Positions 12,243 through 25,888 are shown, counted from the stretch's first letter. The stretch is 64,000 nucleotides of DNA from Paragonimus westermani (GCA_008508345.1 QNGE01000428.1:226498-290497), one strand, 5' to 3'. Translations and numbers: made by a program. The notes: generated by a model from the letters alone, not told the origin.

Positions 12243-12441
12243 ATAATTGCCATTTTCTAAAATTTGTAGATTAGAATGATTTTTTTCTGTTTCGGCGGCT
12301 TCCTTGTTCTTGTTACAGCCGAAACTACTGGGTAAGCCAACAATACTAGTCTTTATCGGACAGTAATTCACAAATGTCATGCTGTCTGTAAAGGTTATTT
12401 TTTGTTGACATCGCTCCACTCTTTCGTCTTCAAAATCACAG
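12243..12441 (-). CDS. Candidate exon, acidic/polar loop
   Basis: Minus-strand segment from acceptor GAGTTTCTAG to donor TTAT/GTGACC, open for 66 whole codons. It starts CDFEDERVERCQQKITFTDS, continues with TFVNYCPIKTS and ends with a charged stretch (NKEAAETEKNHSNLQIL). Composition is that of a soluble loop. It lies just downstream, in gene direction, of the PLAT-like candidate at 12696-12923. In polycystin-1 family proteins a cytosolic loop follows the PLAT domain, which would fit, but there is no direct sequence signature. Confidence 0.25.
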
Positions 12442-12695
12442 CTAGAAACTCTGATTTCTGCTCAATTTGCCCAACACTGTTTACTTTCTTTCAGCAACTT
12501 TTATTCTAGGTAATACGCTGCGAGGAAAACAACATCCATCATTCTGTGCATTTTGAGATTTTTGTTTCTTACGCTGCCTGAATAAACTAGTGCATCTCAA
12601 AGGTACCAACAGTTGACTTGTTTTCATAAAACTGATGTTACAAGCGTGGCAGCTAAACTGACCAAGTGGCACCCGTAGCATGATTCTTCACTTAC

Positions 12696-12923
12696 CGGAC
12701 TTGATAGCCAAATAGTGTCCAGTGGAATGAGCTCTAGACTAAGTATGTACGCAATTGTGCGAGGCCCGGATTTCTTCAGATACCTCTGAGCATGTCTTTC
12801 CTTTGTGTTGAACATGATTAATTGGACATTCGACGTCAACCTCGAAAAGTTTACCTTAGATCCAGTTTTGAATTTTTTGTAGTAATATGTTTTTATGTTA
12901 ATATCTTCCGATAGTGCATTGTT
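12696..12923 (-). CDS. Candidate exon with PLAT-like segment
   Basis: A consensus donor (TCCG/GTAAGTGAAG) ends a minus-strand frame open for 76 codons; the acceptor is not certain. The peptide contains KTGSK, then LTSNVQLIMFNTKERHAQRY, then PLDTIWLSSP. This follows the layout of the first half of a PLAT/LH2 domain: a tyrosine-rich strand and a TG, then an S-N-V strand with an R-x-L end, then a D-T/I-x-x-L-x-x-P strand. PLAT domains sit on the cytosolic side after the first membrane span of polycystin-1 family proteins and lipoxygenase homologues. The second half of the domain (W-H-D-N motif) was not found nearby. The similarity is by eye only and could be coincidental. Confidence 0.28.
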
Positions 12924-15900
12924 TCACCCAAAGTTTGAGATTGAGGATCATTCATTCTGACATTGTCGAGGTGTCCATTCCAGGACAGTATGAAGATCGA
13001 TATGTGAACGATATTCGCCGTCTAACCGGGTCTGATTTGCATGTTCAGGACGAATAAATTTTGACAAAATTATACAATTTCATCTACACTTGACAAACTT
13101 ATATAGCACAAAGCCACAGTAACCTTCAACAAAGGTCACAAATGACATGAACGTTGCACAAGATTTAATACGGGGTCCAGCTTGCAGCATTTTATATATA
13201 GGCCGGGCGATGTCGGGTGATCCATACCTAGACAGAGGGTGTAGTTGGTGCACTTGGGCTCGAATCCTAAAAATTTTAGTTAATACACGATATTGATATC
13301 ATTGAACAAACTGAAAGAACCATCTTATCTGACGAATATAAGAGTACCTTCTGTTGCTAAGTTGGATATCGTAAGACTGACGTCAAATCAAACAAACTTC
13401 CTTCTCTGTGCTTTTTTTAGAACAGGAAAAATCTAAAGTTTTCTTCATGATTTTATCACTTTTTCCGGTTTACAGACACAGCCAAGAAAGTAATCTCAAA
13501 CACTTCTTCAACCTTACCATGTTGTTTATCCGTTTGCAGATGACAGTTGAATGAAGAATGGAGTGTCTGTGAAGATGGATGGCGTTTGCCTGAACGGACC
13601 GACTGTCACTTGTTCAACAAGACAATCAATTAGGCTGTCAAAAACCTAAACTACTGGTGCCTCTTAGCAGTTTGTGTACTGTATATTTGTTACTGTGTTT
13701 GTATGCCAGTTGAGGTGGAACGTATCACTCCACTAGTTTCCCTTGTTTTGTATTGTATGACTGGATCCCGCTTAATTTGGTTTCTCTCAAAATAAGTAGG
13801 ATGAAAATTTGATAGACTACTTGGATATATGTAATACAGAATATGGAAACGGGATAGTGAGTGATGGAATGATGGTATGCTGGTTAAGTTCAGCCTTGTG
13901 AAACCGCAAACTGATCCATCGTTAAAATCATCCACACCACATCACAATAACTAGACACCGGCTAACAACAGAAGACTAAATTTTCTTCTTGTTTCATGAC
14001 GGTAAAAGCAAGAAGAAACTCACTAGTTCAATGGAATTAACCAGTGCTGAGAAGCGAAAAGATATTGGGTGGTATATTCACAGTCGATCTGAACATATAA
14101 CGAAAACCAAACGGATATAGTCGAGTCACTCAAACTGTGGATTATTGTTGAAACGTTTCACGGCTATTTGGTCGGACAGTTGACTGAAATGAATTAATCA
14201 CCATAGACAATTGAGTTGAGCATTCACACTTGAATTGAGTTTTAGCCAGCTTCTTTGAAAATAAACTGACCAGCAGTACATATACTTTACCCAACCAAAA
14301 TGTGAACACTGTCCTACATGAGGCAATAGTTGTTGAAAGTCAACCACAGAGTATACTTTAGACATGACCGAATTATGGCATCTAAATTCTCGGTTATGTT
14401 TACTTTTGAGTAATCGTTAGGTTATCCAGTCATCTCGACAGGTTTAGGTTGGGGACCATGTCCAAGTGTGTCAACAATTCAGGTGCTCGTTAAGATACAT
14501 AAATAAGTCTGACGTTGGGACCATCGGATAGGTAATGCACACAGCAAATTAGGAATCGCCACTCTGCTTTAGTCCACTTGATGTTTTAACGCAGTTTTTT
14601 TCCCGCTAGTTATTGTATCGATAATCCATAATGATCATCAACATCAAGTAGGTTCGTCATATAAAACTAATGCGGTATTGATTGCACATTACTGTGGATG
14701 ATGACGAACAGTTTGATTGCGAAATTTGAAAACATATTATAGGACTAGGGACAACGCAATATGGATTCCTGAAGGTATATACTTACAGCCACCTGATAAT
14801 GATGTAGATCCTGTGTGATTCAGCTGGTTCTTTGCGTACACCGGTAAAACTGTTCGCAAATTAGGCTAAATGGATTACGATTCTGTTTATCCACTCAAGA
14901 CCACGAGAACTAGTGTGTGCCTCACTTTTCACTGTAGATGGCTGTTACGTAAATGCTCTGAGTTAATGCGAATGGTCCAACAAGTCTGGTTCAGCATTAA
15001 CCAATGTTCATCAGGCCAAGTTGCTCAGTCGGCCCCGTCAGTTGGTATCTCATTGGCCAGCCTAACGACCTGTCATCTTAGATTGATTCTGTAGAAGAAA
15101 CACCACCAAAGACCAGCCGGAAACCTTACTAAATAAAATTTCCAACCTGCCATTCGAACGGTTAGTCCAATCAACTTTGATTTTGAGACCGTTTAAAAAC
15201 AAGTTTTCTCTTGCCACTTTCTGCTTTCCAGCACACCTTCAAATTTTTAAAACCAACAACACGTTCTGATAAGGAATAATCGAAAACGCTTGTACAACAG
15301 CACCTTTCTTACGCACCGCTGAGAATTCTTGCAAAAACACATAGTCCACATAATCCACTTCAATACAACCAAAGACTGCTTGAATGGAAATTATCACACA
15401 CTGACACTCGCGTAGAGTGTCATTTGATAAAAAAATTAGTGAAAATTGAGTCTCTGGCACATACTATATTTAGTATCACAAGGATGGTAGAAGATTCAGA
15501 TGAATAACGGGTTGTATCCAGATGGCGGCTAGATTTGTCTAGGCATCAAAATTCCAAAGACACTATAAACCTTGATCTTAGTGGATCAAGCCGAACTATA
15601 CATTATTGGAACTCCCTCGTTTAATCTCGTTGTCACTTGGTCACAGATACTGAATGAAAGATGTTAAATTTTCCTCTATACTAGTTTTCCATCAGAAAAC
15701 TGAGTACACTTCAACCAGCAGACATAACTGGAGGTGTTATGACATTTTTGTATAAATTTACAGTAGTATTGATCGTTAAAGGGTTGAGGCTGTAATTCGT
15801 ACATGATGGCTTTAACGATCCCACTACATGTATATTACAACCTCACCATACACGCTGGATGGGAACTACATTAATGTGAATAGTTAACAACAAAGTAACA

Positions 15901-18540
15901 TACAGGCCCAAATGGACTGCGGCGGATTAACTCAAACTTTCCCAGTCATAAAAATTCCTAACCGGATTTTCTATCGCAGGAAAGCAAAAACTCAACCACT
16001 GTTAATGGCGGAGAAAACCAACCTTACTGCGGTCACGAATTATGGAAAATATGACTGTACCTCTAAGTCAAGTCAACACTTGTCGTCTGCAAGGTTTGGA
16101 CGTCTATATCATCGAAATGGTTGAGTTGGACCACCATACCACATACCTGAGTATCTCATAGAATGTCACGGCGGCATTTACATAAACTCTTTTTATATCA
16201 CTGGCTTTTTAAATGTTTGTATGATAACACCATCAGAAGCGGAGAGATCCGCTGTAAACAGATTTGTTGTGGCTCGACTTATACCGACTCAAACTGACCA
16301 ACTGACTTGTCACATTCAGATCACCTTGAACAAAAGGTGCAACTCACCCAGTTAGTCATCGCTATTGTGTTGACTCAGTCGAAGGCAAACTTCTTGTTCA
16401 TTATAAAAAGTGTACATTTTATTTTATTTTTACGCGTGTGTATGCAATTATTAATCAGGTTAAGGTACAACTTAACAAGCATATAATTTTCAGACAACTC
16501 TACAATGTGGAGTGTCTGATATTTTCCCCATCTCCTCAACAAGTTGGAATTATCGTCATTACACTGTCTGTGAAGAACGCGTTTTCATTTTCTGGCAACA
16601 AAACTGTATCATTTTGATGGTTGCAGGCTTACATTTCACAATTTGTCTCTCTAATATCACCTGACAGAACCTAAGACATCTTGCTTTCTATCGTTATCAC
16701 ATTATTCCATGACGGCCGACAGTCTATCACGTATCTGTGTGTATATAACATATCATTGTTAGTTGGACAATATATCTCCAGTCATACCTGACCCGTGGAA
16801 AACATTGTTCACTGATTAATTATGCATATACCAGATACCCTCAAACACAGAATTGTTTTGTCATCGAATGTTGCTTTTGATGAACCTGTAAGGGATATGA
16901 GTCCCCTACAATGACCAGTCCTTTCACATTCGGTGAGAAAGCAAGCCATCAGAAATTTTGTTTGTAACGCAAGCGCGACGGATTCGAACGGGAGCACGAA
17001 AAATGCTATTTGAAAATCTTGGGAAAAAATAAGGATGGCAATGAAATATCTGATTGCTTGAACTTCTATGCAATTCGTGTGTCAATGTCTGGTGTTATGC
17101 GGGAATCTGAAGTCAAGTCATCTGTGTAATTACTCCGAAAAATTGACTTCGAGGTCTTGCGATGAGTTCAACATATGTTCACCGGTAAAACGAAACTGCT
17201 CTCGATTTCCTCTATTGTGCTCTGTCACAAGTACATTCTTGATCTACTGGCAAACGGATCATGAAGATAGGTGGCTAAAATAAACGCCATTTGACCAGTT
17301 ATTAAACTCCATGGACCAAGATGTTCAATAAGCAGTGCTTTATTAGCCGAGGACACCTGGTATAGCTGATAGACAAAGACCAACGTGGGAGCAGTTAGGT
17401 TACGTAACTTACCATTTTGGTGACGTGAAGAATTAGTAGATACCTTCGGCTTCCTGTGGCACACAGTGAACCTAGCTTGGCCTTCTGTAAAACACTGACA
17501 GAGGAACTGGATTACCTAACCTAACCGGGTTGTGTTTGTTGCACTGGGTAGAAAAAAAACAATTGCTGGACAGCGTATATACAGTGAACCGATACCGAAT
17601 TTTTAAACTTGAAACCACATATTTTCATTAGCGTGTCTTCTTAGTCTTGTCAGAATCTATTTAAAAAATTAATTATTTGGCCTACTACCTGCTCTGTTTG
17701 AGATAGGACACCAAAAATCCTGAAGAGAAACGATGGATACAGTACTGGTTGATTTAGAGTATGTACGATGGGTGACAAAATTACTGAACCAATTAACCAC
17801 GTCGTTTTAGGCTGAAACCCTCTGTTGAACTAATTATTTTCACGAGCATGCTTCCGAATGACAGGTTAATTATTCCGCAACATCTACAAAATATAACTAA
17901 AATTTTTATCTGTCGTACCCAGTAAGTAAGTGAACCTCAAGGGACTGTCTACTAATTAACTTCCATCAAACGAAGAAAATCGCGAGTGTGCTCAAACATT
18001 TACAGCTGAAAACTTTGGAACTGGGTAATGTCTGCGTGGTTGTCAGTTGGCGTGACTATAAAACATTTTGCGTTTAGGGGGCGACGCAGTCTCTTTAAGC
18101 ATGACTTGTGCAGTTTAACTATATATAACAATCTACACAATGCTGGGAACTTTGTTTGTTTGTTACGTGCGTGTTTGCCGGGTATCTTGACGAAATTACC
18201 AACCACAGTTTCAACCATAGTTATTGCTTCGCAAAATTATCGACAGATTGCCACACATTATAATGAAAGAAGATAGGCAGGGATTAGGAAATTTTCAAAA
18301 TGCCTCTAATCTACAAACTAATCTGAAAAGAGTGAACTAAACTAGTCATTCCATAAAAATTAACAGATCAAAAGCGTGCACGAAAATATCAAAAACACCA
18401 ACGCATTACATTTCCTGAACCGGAAAATAACCACCATCCAATGGGTGTCCACTAAGATCGAGGTATTTTTCAGTGAATCGATAATGCTTGACTTAATATT
18501 CATAGTGATTTGTTTACTGATGGGTAGTCGAGGATTTGGT
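12924..18540. other. Mostly non-coding; weak hints only
   Basis: No confident gene or element. A minus-strand frame at 15239-15460 (73 codons, ending AFSIIPYQNVLLVLKI) is beta-strand-like but lacks good splice borders. A minus frame at 18000-18218 contains CFIVTPTDNHADI, reminiscent of the linker between the first membrane span and PLAT domain of polycystin-1 proteins; no donor was found. Near 13190-13270 a GCTCGAATC box resembles a stray tRNA B box. Confidence 0.3.
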
Positions 18541-18857
18541 TTATTTTCAAGTTGACCATCATTCACATTTGATCGCAACCTTTGCATTCAGATAGACTTT
18601 CCAGCCAGCCTATTTCGAAAAGAAGCACTAGACTCTAGTTTCGCTCTAATTAGAGCTCGTCAGTAGTGCATATCCTTGCCTAACGATTGAAATGGCCGGA
18701 GTTCAAAACCCGGCCGTGGCAGGGATACGCACTACTGACGAGCTCTAATGAGAGCGAAACTCGAGTCTAGTGCTTCTTTTCGAAATAGGCTGACTGGAAA
18801 GTCTATCTGAATGCAAAGGTTGCGATCAAATGTGAATGATGGTCAACTTGAAAATAA
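18541..18857. repeat. Head-to-head SINE pair forming a foldback
   Basis: A 140-bp arm at 18541-18680 is the inverted copy of 18718-18857 with about five mismatches, separated by 37 bp. The centre holds GGCCGG-AGTTCAAAAC-CCGGCC, whose GTTCAAAAC matches the RNA polymerase III B-box consensus. The unit occurs elsewhere at 25301-25452, 25737-25888 and 41143-41266, with fragments, so this is a tRNA-related SINE family. Here two units are joined at their promoter ends with almost nothing between. The high arm identity implies a recent origin or gene-conversion-like copying. Transcripts through it would form a long hairpin. Confidence 0.85.
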
Positions 18858-21800
18858 TGATTTGTGCCGATTGATCGCTTCAAATGAACGAACTTAGTTA
18901 AAACTGATGGTTTCAAAATCTGGAAAGTTGAAGTCTTTCAAACTTTCTAATGTGTACTCGTATACAGAGTATTTCATAAGCAGTGAAAGTTTAACAGTCT
19001 ACAGCCCAAAAAGCTTACCTCTGTGCAGATATATCTGTTCCTTCACCGGTTGTGCTACTGACATCTTTCAGTAGTTTCTCCGCACACCGAACTAGGTCAC
19101 TTTTTATTGATGAACACCAAGAAGCTGAAATAAAGAAAACGGAAGGTAGAGTTAATTAAAATTATTCAAATTGTAGGTGGATGTTTTGGCGTTACCTTGA
19201 ATCCACGCAAGTGACATCCTTTTAGAGTTTAACAGACTGACTTCTAAACTTATCTACACTCATTCGGGCAATATTGAGTGTGTGCTCATCTACGGGGTAT
19301 TCAAAGATGATGGTAGCCATATTGGACAGCGCTTCACATGCATTTGTACTCGGTCTTTCACCTCTACAAAATGTTAAGTTGAAGGCAGCGGTATCCTTTG
19401 GCCATCATCCATGAACTTATGTTATAGGTGCGCCTTAATGGATATGGTTTTTAAGTCAGCAACCACACACTATGGCCCAAGACGAGCTCTTTCCTCCGCT
19501 TCATCAATTTTGCCTGTGACCATCTTTTTTTTATCCAGCATTACCCATTCAGTGAGTTCATATGGTTAGAGCACATATCACTCAATTTGCGTCATTTGGT
19601 GATCGACAAAAAGATTAGGCTCAACACAAACTCACAAAGCGTCTGTATGGAGGTGTGAACACACGTCCCACTGTGCTACCACTTTGAACATGTTTAGCTG
19701 ATAGCGCGTAGTGATGACCAGCTAGACTTCAGGCATTCCAAGCGGAGGGGCCAAGGGAGTCAGGGATGAGCTTAAGTTTATTGTCGAAAGCAGAATGTTC
19801 AGTAGGTGGATGGCTGCCAACCAAAGTTAACCAGAATTGACTGAATACGGTGGCCTTGCACACAAACCATGATATTTAGCTAATATATAGTGATACGGAT
19901 AAACAGCAAAAGGCAGGAAGTAATGCATGGTAGTTACAAGCTACAATGTTAAAAAAACGTAAATTACCAGGGGAAAACTCGTGCTTGCTACAGGCCACAA
20001 GACCGTTTGCTTGACACATTGCAACCGTAAACAGTTTGCAGGTGGTATGATTACTGAGGTGACCTTCGGATCTACAGCTGTGTAGAACCTGATTTATACA
20101 TCATTCTGATTTTGCTGAAGATCCAGCATAAACAATACCGTTCACCCAGAACGCTAATGATATATATATATATATATACGTTTGCATGCTAAATAAGTGG
20201 GAACTTTGTGCTCACCAAACATGCAGATCAGCTAAGACGTACAGTTATTCAGTGGTGTCAGTGGTATTACAACGCAGTCATTGTATTCACAGATTAACTC
20301 ACCATTTTGTCACACGGACACGTCTGTGAGATTGATAACTCAGTTAACTTTTTTGTGCTGTACGTATGAATTTTCGACAGTTAACTGGTTCCTTCCACAC
20401 ATCTGATGTTAGGTCCTTGTACCACTGTCGTACAAGAACGTGTAAAGTGCACTTACCCTGCGTACTAGCATTCTTGTTTCGTCTTCATATCAAAGTTCAT
20501 TTTAACACACTTTTCGAGACTTCTGAGAATAACGCTAACCTACTAATGCATTCTTGCAGCTGACTGTCGGACGACAAATTTGTGAATGGATTACAGTCTA
20601 AACAGAAGCAATCTGTGTAGCATGTCACATCTGTTGACTGCGCATAAAAGAGTGAGTCTTATTAACACAATTCTAAGAAAACTGACGATAAATAAATAAC
20701 CCAGTTGATATGCAACTTGGAGTTTTTTTGTTCACTTCTAAAAGCAGCCTTGCTTCATTGACCATGCTCTACGCTGTGTACACTTACTGCATGATCAGTC
20801 GCGGAAAGAGACATGAAAATGGTCGACTGATATGATAAATTGTTTATTGCGGTTTGTCAAATTTCCGGTAACCGACCCTGCGTTATTCATACAAGACCAA
20901 TACTACGCTAAGTAATTGTAACTAATTAAATTTGTTGTTATGATGCACCCCAATTTCATACGAACATTACTTCTAAGTGCTTAGACGTTGGTGCACACGA
21001 CTGGATTTCGCCTCCATACTGATCTGTACAATGTCAGTTACAGTACTTCTCACACGCGAACAAACTTAACTGACGAATTCTATAGTGCATTAGGACTTAC
21101 GAAATTAAAACAGACCCTACAAGTTTGCTAAGCTTTGCACTTAGCTTGTAAACCGCGCTCATAGCTGTTGGTTTTCGACCATCAGTTTTTCTCATGCTTG
21201 ATAACTAACAAACATCTCATTAGGATTGACACAGATGTCATGCCATACCCGGAATGCGTTGGTTCCCAACACAAGAATGCTAGGTTTATCCAACACGTTC
21301 TTTATTTAAGCCTCGCAGGTGTCATGCAAAATACTGGAAGTCCAATGGTTGTCCGGATACCGTCTGATCTAACATTTATAGGGATTTTAAATACTATTAC
21401 CAACCTGTTCCCTTAACTGTTATCAATAAGTGGCTTAAGTAGACCATTAACATGTCTAAAAATGTTTTTCTTATCAGGTTTCTCATTAGATTCGTGTGTG
21501 ATTGAAGTACATTCCAGCCACAGTTATCCAAGCAGAGTTTTCTTGCACGAGGAAGTAGGGGTTACATTTTCGACACCAGTTTCACCAAAGCTGTACTGAT
21601 ATAGATGCGGCTGATATACTCTGCTACGGACACAGTCTTCAACTGGTGATGAAAACGATCGACCCTATCGGGTTCTGAGTTTTTGCTGGTTGTTCGAATA
21701 CTCCAAAGACTGGAAGCCAAAATTATGCTGATTTTCATTTAATTCCTCTGTTCTCTTGAATACACACAAATGTACATGAAAACTGATGAGTAATTCTTCC

Positions 21801-22967
21801 AGGAATTTGCACCAAACTATGCTTGATCTCAATATTAGCATGAGCGAAAGACAGTAACCTTGAACAACTACTGGTGTGGCTCACATACGCTTCATTGATA
21901 GGACGGCACCTAGGAGAAGGACTGTGTAGACAGTGTTGTCTCATTCACTCTAGGTTGGGCGAGATTAATTTCAGGGTACTGATTGAGGATTTCTCAACAA
22001 AAACATCACCTCAGTTGGCTAAACGAGCAAAAAGTCACGCTATAAACAATTCACTGAAATTTATCCTACAATTATCTCTAGTAGTTTTCCACGCGAACAA
22101 ACGAATAAATAAACAACCAGCGAGATGGGTGGTGGTGGTCAAGTGTTTGGCTAGTTCGTAAGTGGTTTTTGCTACTGTAAACTACCTAGCTGAAACGATT
22201 TACACTTCCTCGCGTGCTTCTGGTGAACAGAACGCACTTGACTGACAGATAAGCCGAATGAATAACTGTGTCCACGCCATGCGCATGGTGACAGGGAAGC
22301 TAGTGTCCTAGGGCGTGTCTCTCACAAAACCAAATGAGATAAAATCGCTCCTATTCTCTCAGGATGTCTATAAATGGCAGGACGTTTTTGTTAACGTTGA
22401 ATCATGTCATATGCACTTGGGTGTCTGACACACAGAGGAGACTGGAGCCGAGTAAAATTATGGTAGGCCACCGAGCCGGGAGTGTGTGCCAACGTTCACG
22501 TGATAGTGTTAAATTCATTCGCAATGCACTTGGAAGCAGTCAAGATTGACGGCCCATCATCATTTGCAGACGAAATATTCCCTTCAGGTTGGTCGGAGAG
22601 ATGGCATGACTGACGATTTTAAAATCTAATTTTACTTAGCGTGAGAAAATGTTAAACATTTCTATGTTATTAGGTGTGCGAGGCGGTAACGTCGGTTTTG
22701 GAAGCTTTCGGTTGCAAAAAATATCACGCTGTACTCATTATCACATATGACAGGTATTCAACTAAAAATTAATCTCGCTATCCCGTTTTAGTGAACTGGA
22801 TCTGGCTTGATTCAAATAATTCATTCATATTATAGTCTGCCGATAGTCTTTAAAATTGTATCGTTTGAACTGACACCAAATGACCTGACGAATAAGAGTC
22901 CAAATGCATGCTGAGCGTAGACAAACTTTCCAGTCCAATTTTCGAAGCTTCTTAGACAGCTGTCCAG
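18858..22967. other. Non-coding stretch with one AT microsatellite
   Basis: Nothing recognised apart from the (AT)n run at 20160-20178. Both strands are open at 21735-22161, and the plus frame (95 codons) contains EINFRVLIEDFSTKTSPQLA. No good splice pair or family match supports either strand. Confidence 0.35.
20160..20178. repeat. (AT)n microsatellite
   Basis: About nine AT units in a row. Confidence 0.95.
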
Positions 22968-23223
22968 CTAACTAGCATCGGTGAGATACAGAACGATATG
23001 GTTCTGAGTAAATGACTCTGGAGTTCTTTTAGTTAAAGAATGATTCAGACCTTCCAATTGTTCACAATAACAATCAGTTGTGATATGACGGTTCGAACTT
23101 CCCAAAATTATCAGCGACCAGAGCAACACACAAGACACACGTGGTACATTTTTCAGACCCGATTGGTCGGTTTCCTCAATTTGTAGTGGCATACAGAAGC
23201 CGATGTTTGTCTCTTGCAGTGTG
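22968..23223 (-). CDS. Candidate exon with GPS-like motif
   Basis: A very strong minus-strand acceptor (AGTTTGTTTTTTAG) opens 84 codons before a stop. The peptide reads TLQETNIGFCMPLQIEE, then VPRVSCVLLWSL, then ITTDCYCEQLEGLNHSL. The order C...W...T-x-C-x-C-x-x-L resembles the GPCR proteolysis site (GPS) at the end of a GAIN domain, where C-x-C-x-H-L-T normally follows a C-W-W pattern. Spacing is shorter than usual, and the H-L-T step is Q-L-E, so autocleavage could not be predicted. Polycystin-1 proteins carry a GAIN/GPS before the first membrane span and PLAT domain, matching the order seen here. No donor is obvious before the stop. Confidence 0.25.
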
Positions 23224-23403
23224 CTAAAAAACAAACTGCTTCTATTTCTCATTGCTCACCGAACGCTACGGATGAGTCAATGTTAGCAACCGTTTCAAGT
23301 CGAACGTTTCTATAGAGGCTAAACTCTTTCCTGCAGTCTTTACACTTTTGTTGAAAGTAGTATCGTAGGGCAAACCATAATTCTGGATAGTTTTTCGACA
23401 GTT

Positions 23404-23585
23404 TTAGGACGATAGGTCGAACTGGGCAAGTGCGGTAAGCTTTTTTCCAAATTTGTGGTCTGTCTGAATGGCTAGTTTGAAACTGACCGAATACTGCAAA
23501 GTGTTGCTGACGTTTGCTGAAATCATTTTCACAATCGTTGTTTCAGCGATATCTAGATACAGTTCCATAATTTCATGAGATTTCA
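23404..23585 (-). CDS. Candidate exon, possible GAIN-domain piece
   Basis: A strong minus-strand acceptor (TTCTTTCCTACAG) opens a frame of 59 codons to a stop. An internal donor (TTCG/GTCAGT) could end it at 23488. The peptide starts KSHEIMELYLDIAETTIVKM and has alternating hydrophobic residues, a glycosylation sequon (NVS) and QYSVSFKLAIQ, consistent with an extracellular beta-rich domain. It lies directly upstream, in gene direction, of the GPS-like candidate. Its end phase (either version) does not join the next exon cleanly. Confidence 0.25.
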
Positions 23586-25300
23586 CTGTAGGAAAGAAGA
23601 CTGTATACATTTGTGTTTTTCACTGTGTTCGCCAGGGTGTAAAATGGACTAGAGGTTAGGTTTTTTCAAATGAATAACTTTGGTTGTCGTCCAGAAAATT
23701 TTTCTTAAATGATATTTTCGCATCCTAAGATAGGAATTGAGCACTTGAAAACTAGGCACTTGTGAACAATAGCCCGCTATTTGTGTTCACATTTCCCAAA
23801 GTTTCCCTTTCTCCCGACAGATGAAGGAAGAACCAGCAAAAGAAACGTTTGTTACATAGCCAATTCTTAACGAGGAATGCGCTTCGATGTGCACAATTTG
23901 TTGGTGTCAGATTCGTACTGTAACTTCACAGCCGCGAAACAAAACAGAATCCGATTAACGGCTGCACGCTGGGAACTTACTGGCCAACATTAGCCGTGGC
24001 TGCCGTGCCCCTGCACAGATCCCAGTATGACCTCTTGTCCACAAATGACGATATGCTGAAAAGTTCCATCCGAGGACTACCACTGTCTCAAGTATTTACT
24101 CTGAAAATCCTAAAGTTCGTATGTTCCTCCGTACCATAGTTTGTTGACTGCAGAATATATGGTAAGAATTAGAGAGCCATACAGGAGCAGGAAAAACCGT
24201 AAGACGACCTTGGAACATAGCGTCGCTAGACCACAACCTACTTTTGATTATTCGTCACACAATAAGAATTTTACAGGGTATGAACTTCTAGGTGGTACCG
24301 TCTTTTGGAGAGACTCATGAGTGATTGTGTCAGAAGACTTGAACTAATGTTTTAACTCCACCTCGGTAAAAAGAAAAGCTAAGGTGATATTTTTGATATA
24401 GACTCAGTTGTTTGAAGGAGAACTTGGGAGAGGACTTTCAACCGAAGTTTGTTTTACCAGTGAGTCATCATCTTTAGGTAAGTATTCAAGTCTGATGAGG
24501 GTAAATAGCAAGAGATCAGACTAGTCGAAAGCGAATTCTAGGGCTGCGATGCTTGGTTTAACACTTCATTCGGAAGGACTGATCAATTATGGTCAAGTAC
24601 GTGTTAGTTGTCGACATGTCGGGGCTATTTTATTTTGACCTACAAGGTATTAAGACAGTCACCGTATCTTCTGATGTGAACTCCTACAGTTAGTTCCCAA
24701 CTTGCTTCACGAAATATCCCGCTTGATCTGTAACACCCGATGAGATCTATACTGCGAAAAACTATTTCAGCGTGAGGGTATTTCTAAGCTGAGACATGAC
24801 ACGACTTTGTTGAAAGTGTTGTCATTAGACAACCACATGTAAATGTATTCTGTAGGTTCATGATGTTAATGCGAACCCCCAATCAGCGTGGCCATCTGGA
24901 CGGTTCTGATGAAATGAACCACCTCTACTGATAGCAAGCGATTGAAGTATGCGTGTTTCAGACTTCATTGCACGTGTCCAGATTATGCCTAGCTCCTTAT
25001 ATTATGATTTTATCTCACTTTATTTTAATTGGTATCCCTGTATCCGTTGATATCCTATGAACAAATATCCCAGTTAATTCTTCATATGATTCCATAACAA
25101 CCAATACAGAGCCAGGTGAACCCAGGCCCTAGTGAATTCTTCCTGACCAAAAACGTCGTATGATCCTAATAATTCCAGTATTCAGTGCGACACCCTTTAT
25201 ACAAAGTGACCTGATTATATTGGACTACGAAAATACGACCTGAAATCGCCCAACTTTCATCAATGATGATAAGTAGGGGGTTTGCGTTTTTCATGTAAAG

Positions 25301-25452
25301 TGAACATCACCCACAACTGATCGTATCCCTCTCATTCTCTTAGACATTCCAGTCGGCTATTTTCGAAAAGAAGCATTAGACTCCAGCTTCGCTCCCCTTA
25401 GAGCTCGTCAGTAGTGCATATCTTTGCCACGGCCGGGATTTGAACTCCGGCC
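25301..25452 (-). repeat. SINE copy, left arm of foldback 2
   Basis: Inverted partner of 25737-25888. Read on the minus strand it runs from a B box (GTTCAAATC, inside a GGCCGG/CCGGCC hairpin) through the body shared with the 18.7-kb pair (ACTACTGACGAGCTC and TGCTTCTTTTCGAAAATAG). Its outer 60 bp (ending CAGTTGTGGGTGATGTTCA) differ from the 18.7-kb copies and match only its own partner, so it belongs to a second subfamily. Confidence 0.8.
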
Positions 25453-25736
25453 ACACTTTCGTTAGGCAACCTTGTTGACTCTATCTGTACGAAAACCAAA
25501 ATACTCTACTACTCATCGGTGATCAAAATACCGCTATACAGGTTAATGACATGTATGCTTTCAACTTGGAGAGAATTCCTAGTCCAGGGTTCATCGTTTG
25601 GAGTTAACAGAACAACTACTGTGTCTATCATCGAGACGACCGAGCAACCTGATCATTACTCACACGTGAGAGTGGTTGAACGTTCACATATGTTGATTCA
25701 GACGTGCCTAACAGGAGATCAGTGACATGAAAACAT

Positions 25737-25888
25737 GGCCGGAGTTCTAGTCCCTGCCGTGGCAAACACATGCGCTACTGAGGATATCTATTAAGGACGA
25801 AACTCTAGTCTAGTGCTTCTTCTCGAAGATAGCCGAGTGGAATGCCTACGGGAATGCGACAGTTATGATCAGTTGTGGGTGATGTTCA
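25737..25888 (+). repeat. SINE copy, right arm of foldback 2
   Basis: Same family on the plus strand, with a decayed B box (GTTCTAGTC). It is followed by ACCACTAC-TCATCG-GTAGTGGT at 25901-25922, a perfect 8-bp stem that also resembles the tail of the SINE at 5.8 kb. The 284 bp between the arms hold no recognised feature. The TGCCTAAC sequence before the B box is also present in the loop of the 18.7-kb pair. Confidence 0.8.

Noticed and set aside
13190..13270. tRNA-like fragment with GCTCGAATC
   Set aside because: Only the B box is recognisable; no acceptor stem or repeat partner elsewhere in the window.
16955..17000. Reverse-strand GTTCGAATC box near 16.98 kb
   Set aside because: An isolated B-box match without tRNA stems or SINE body; expected by chance.
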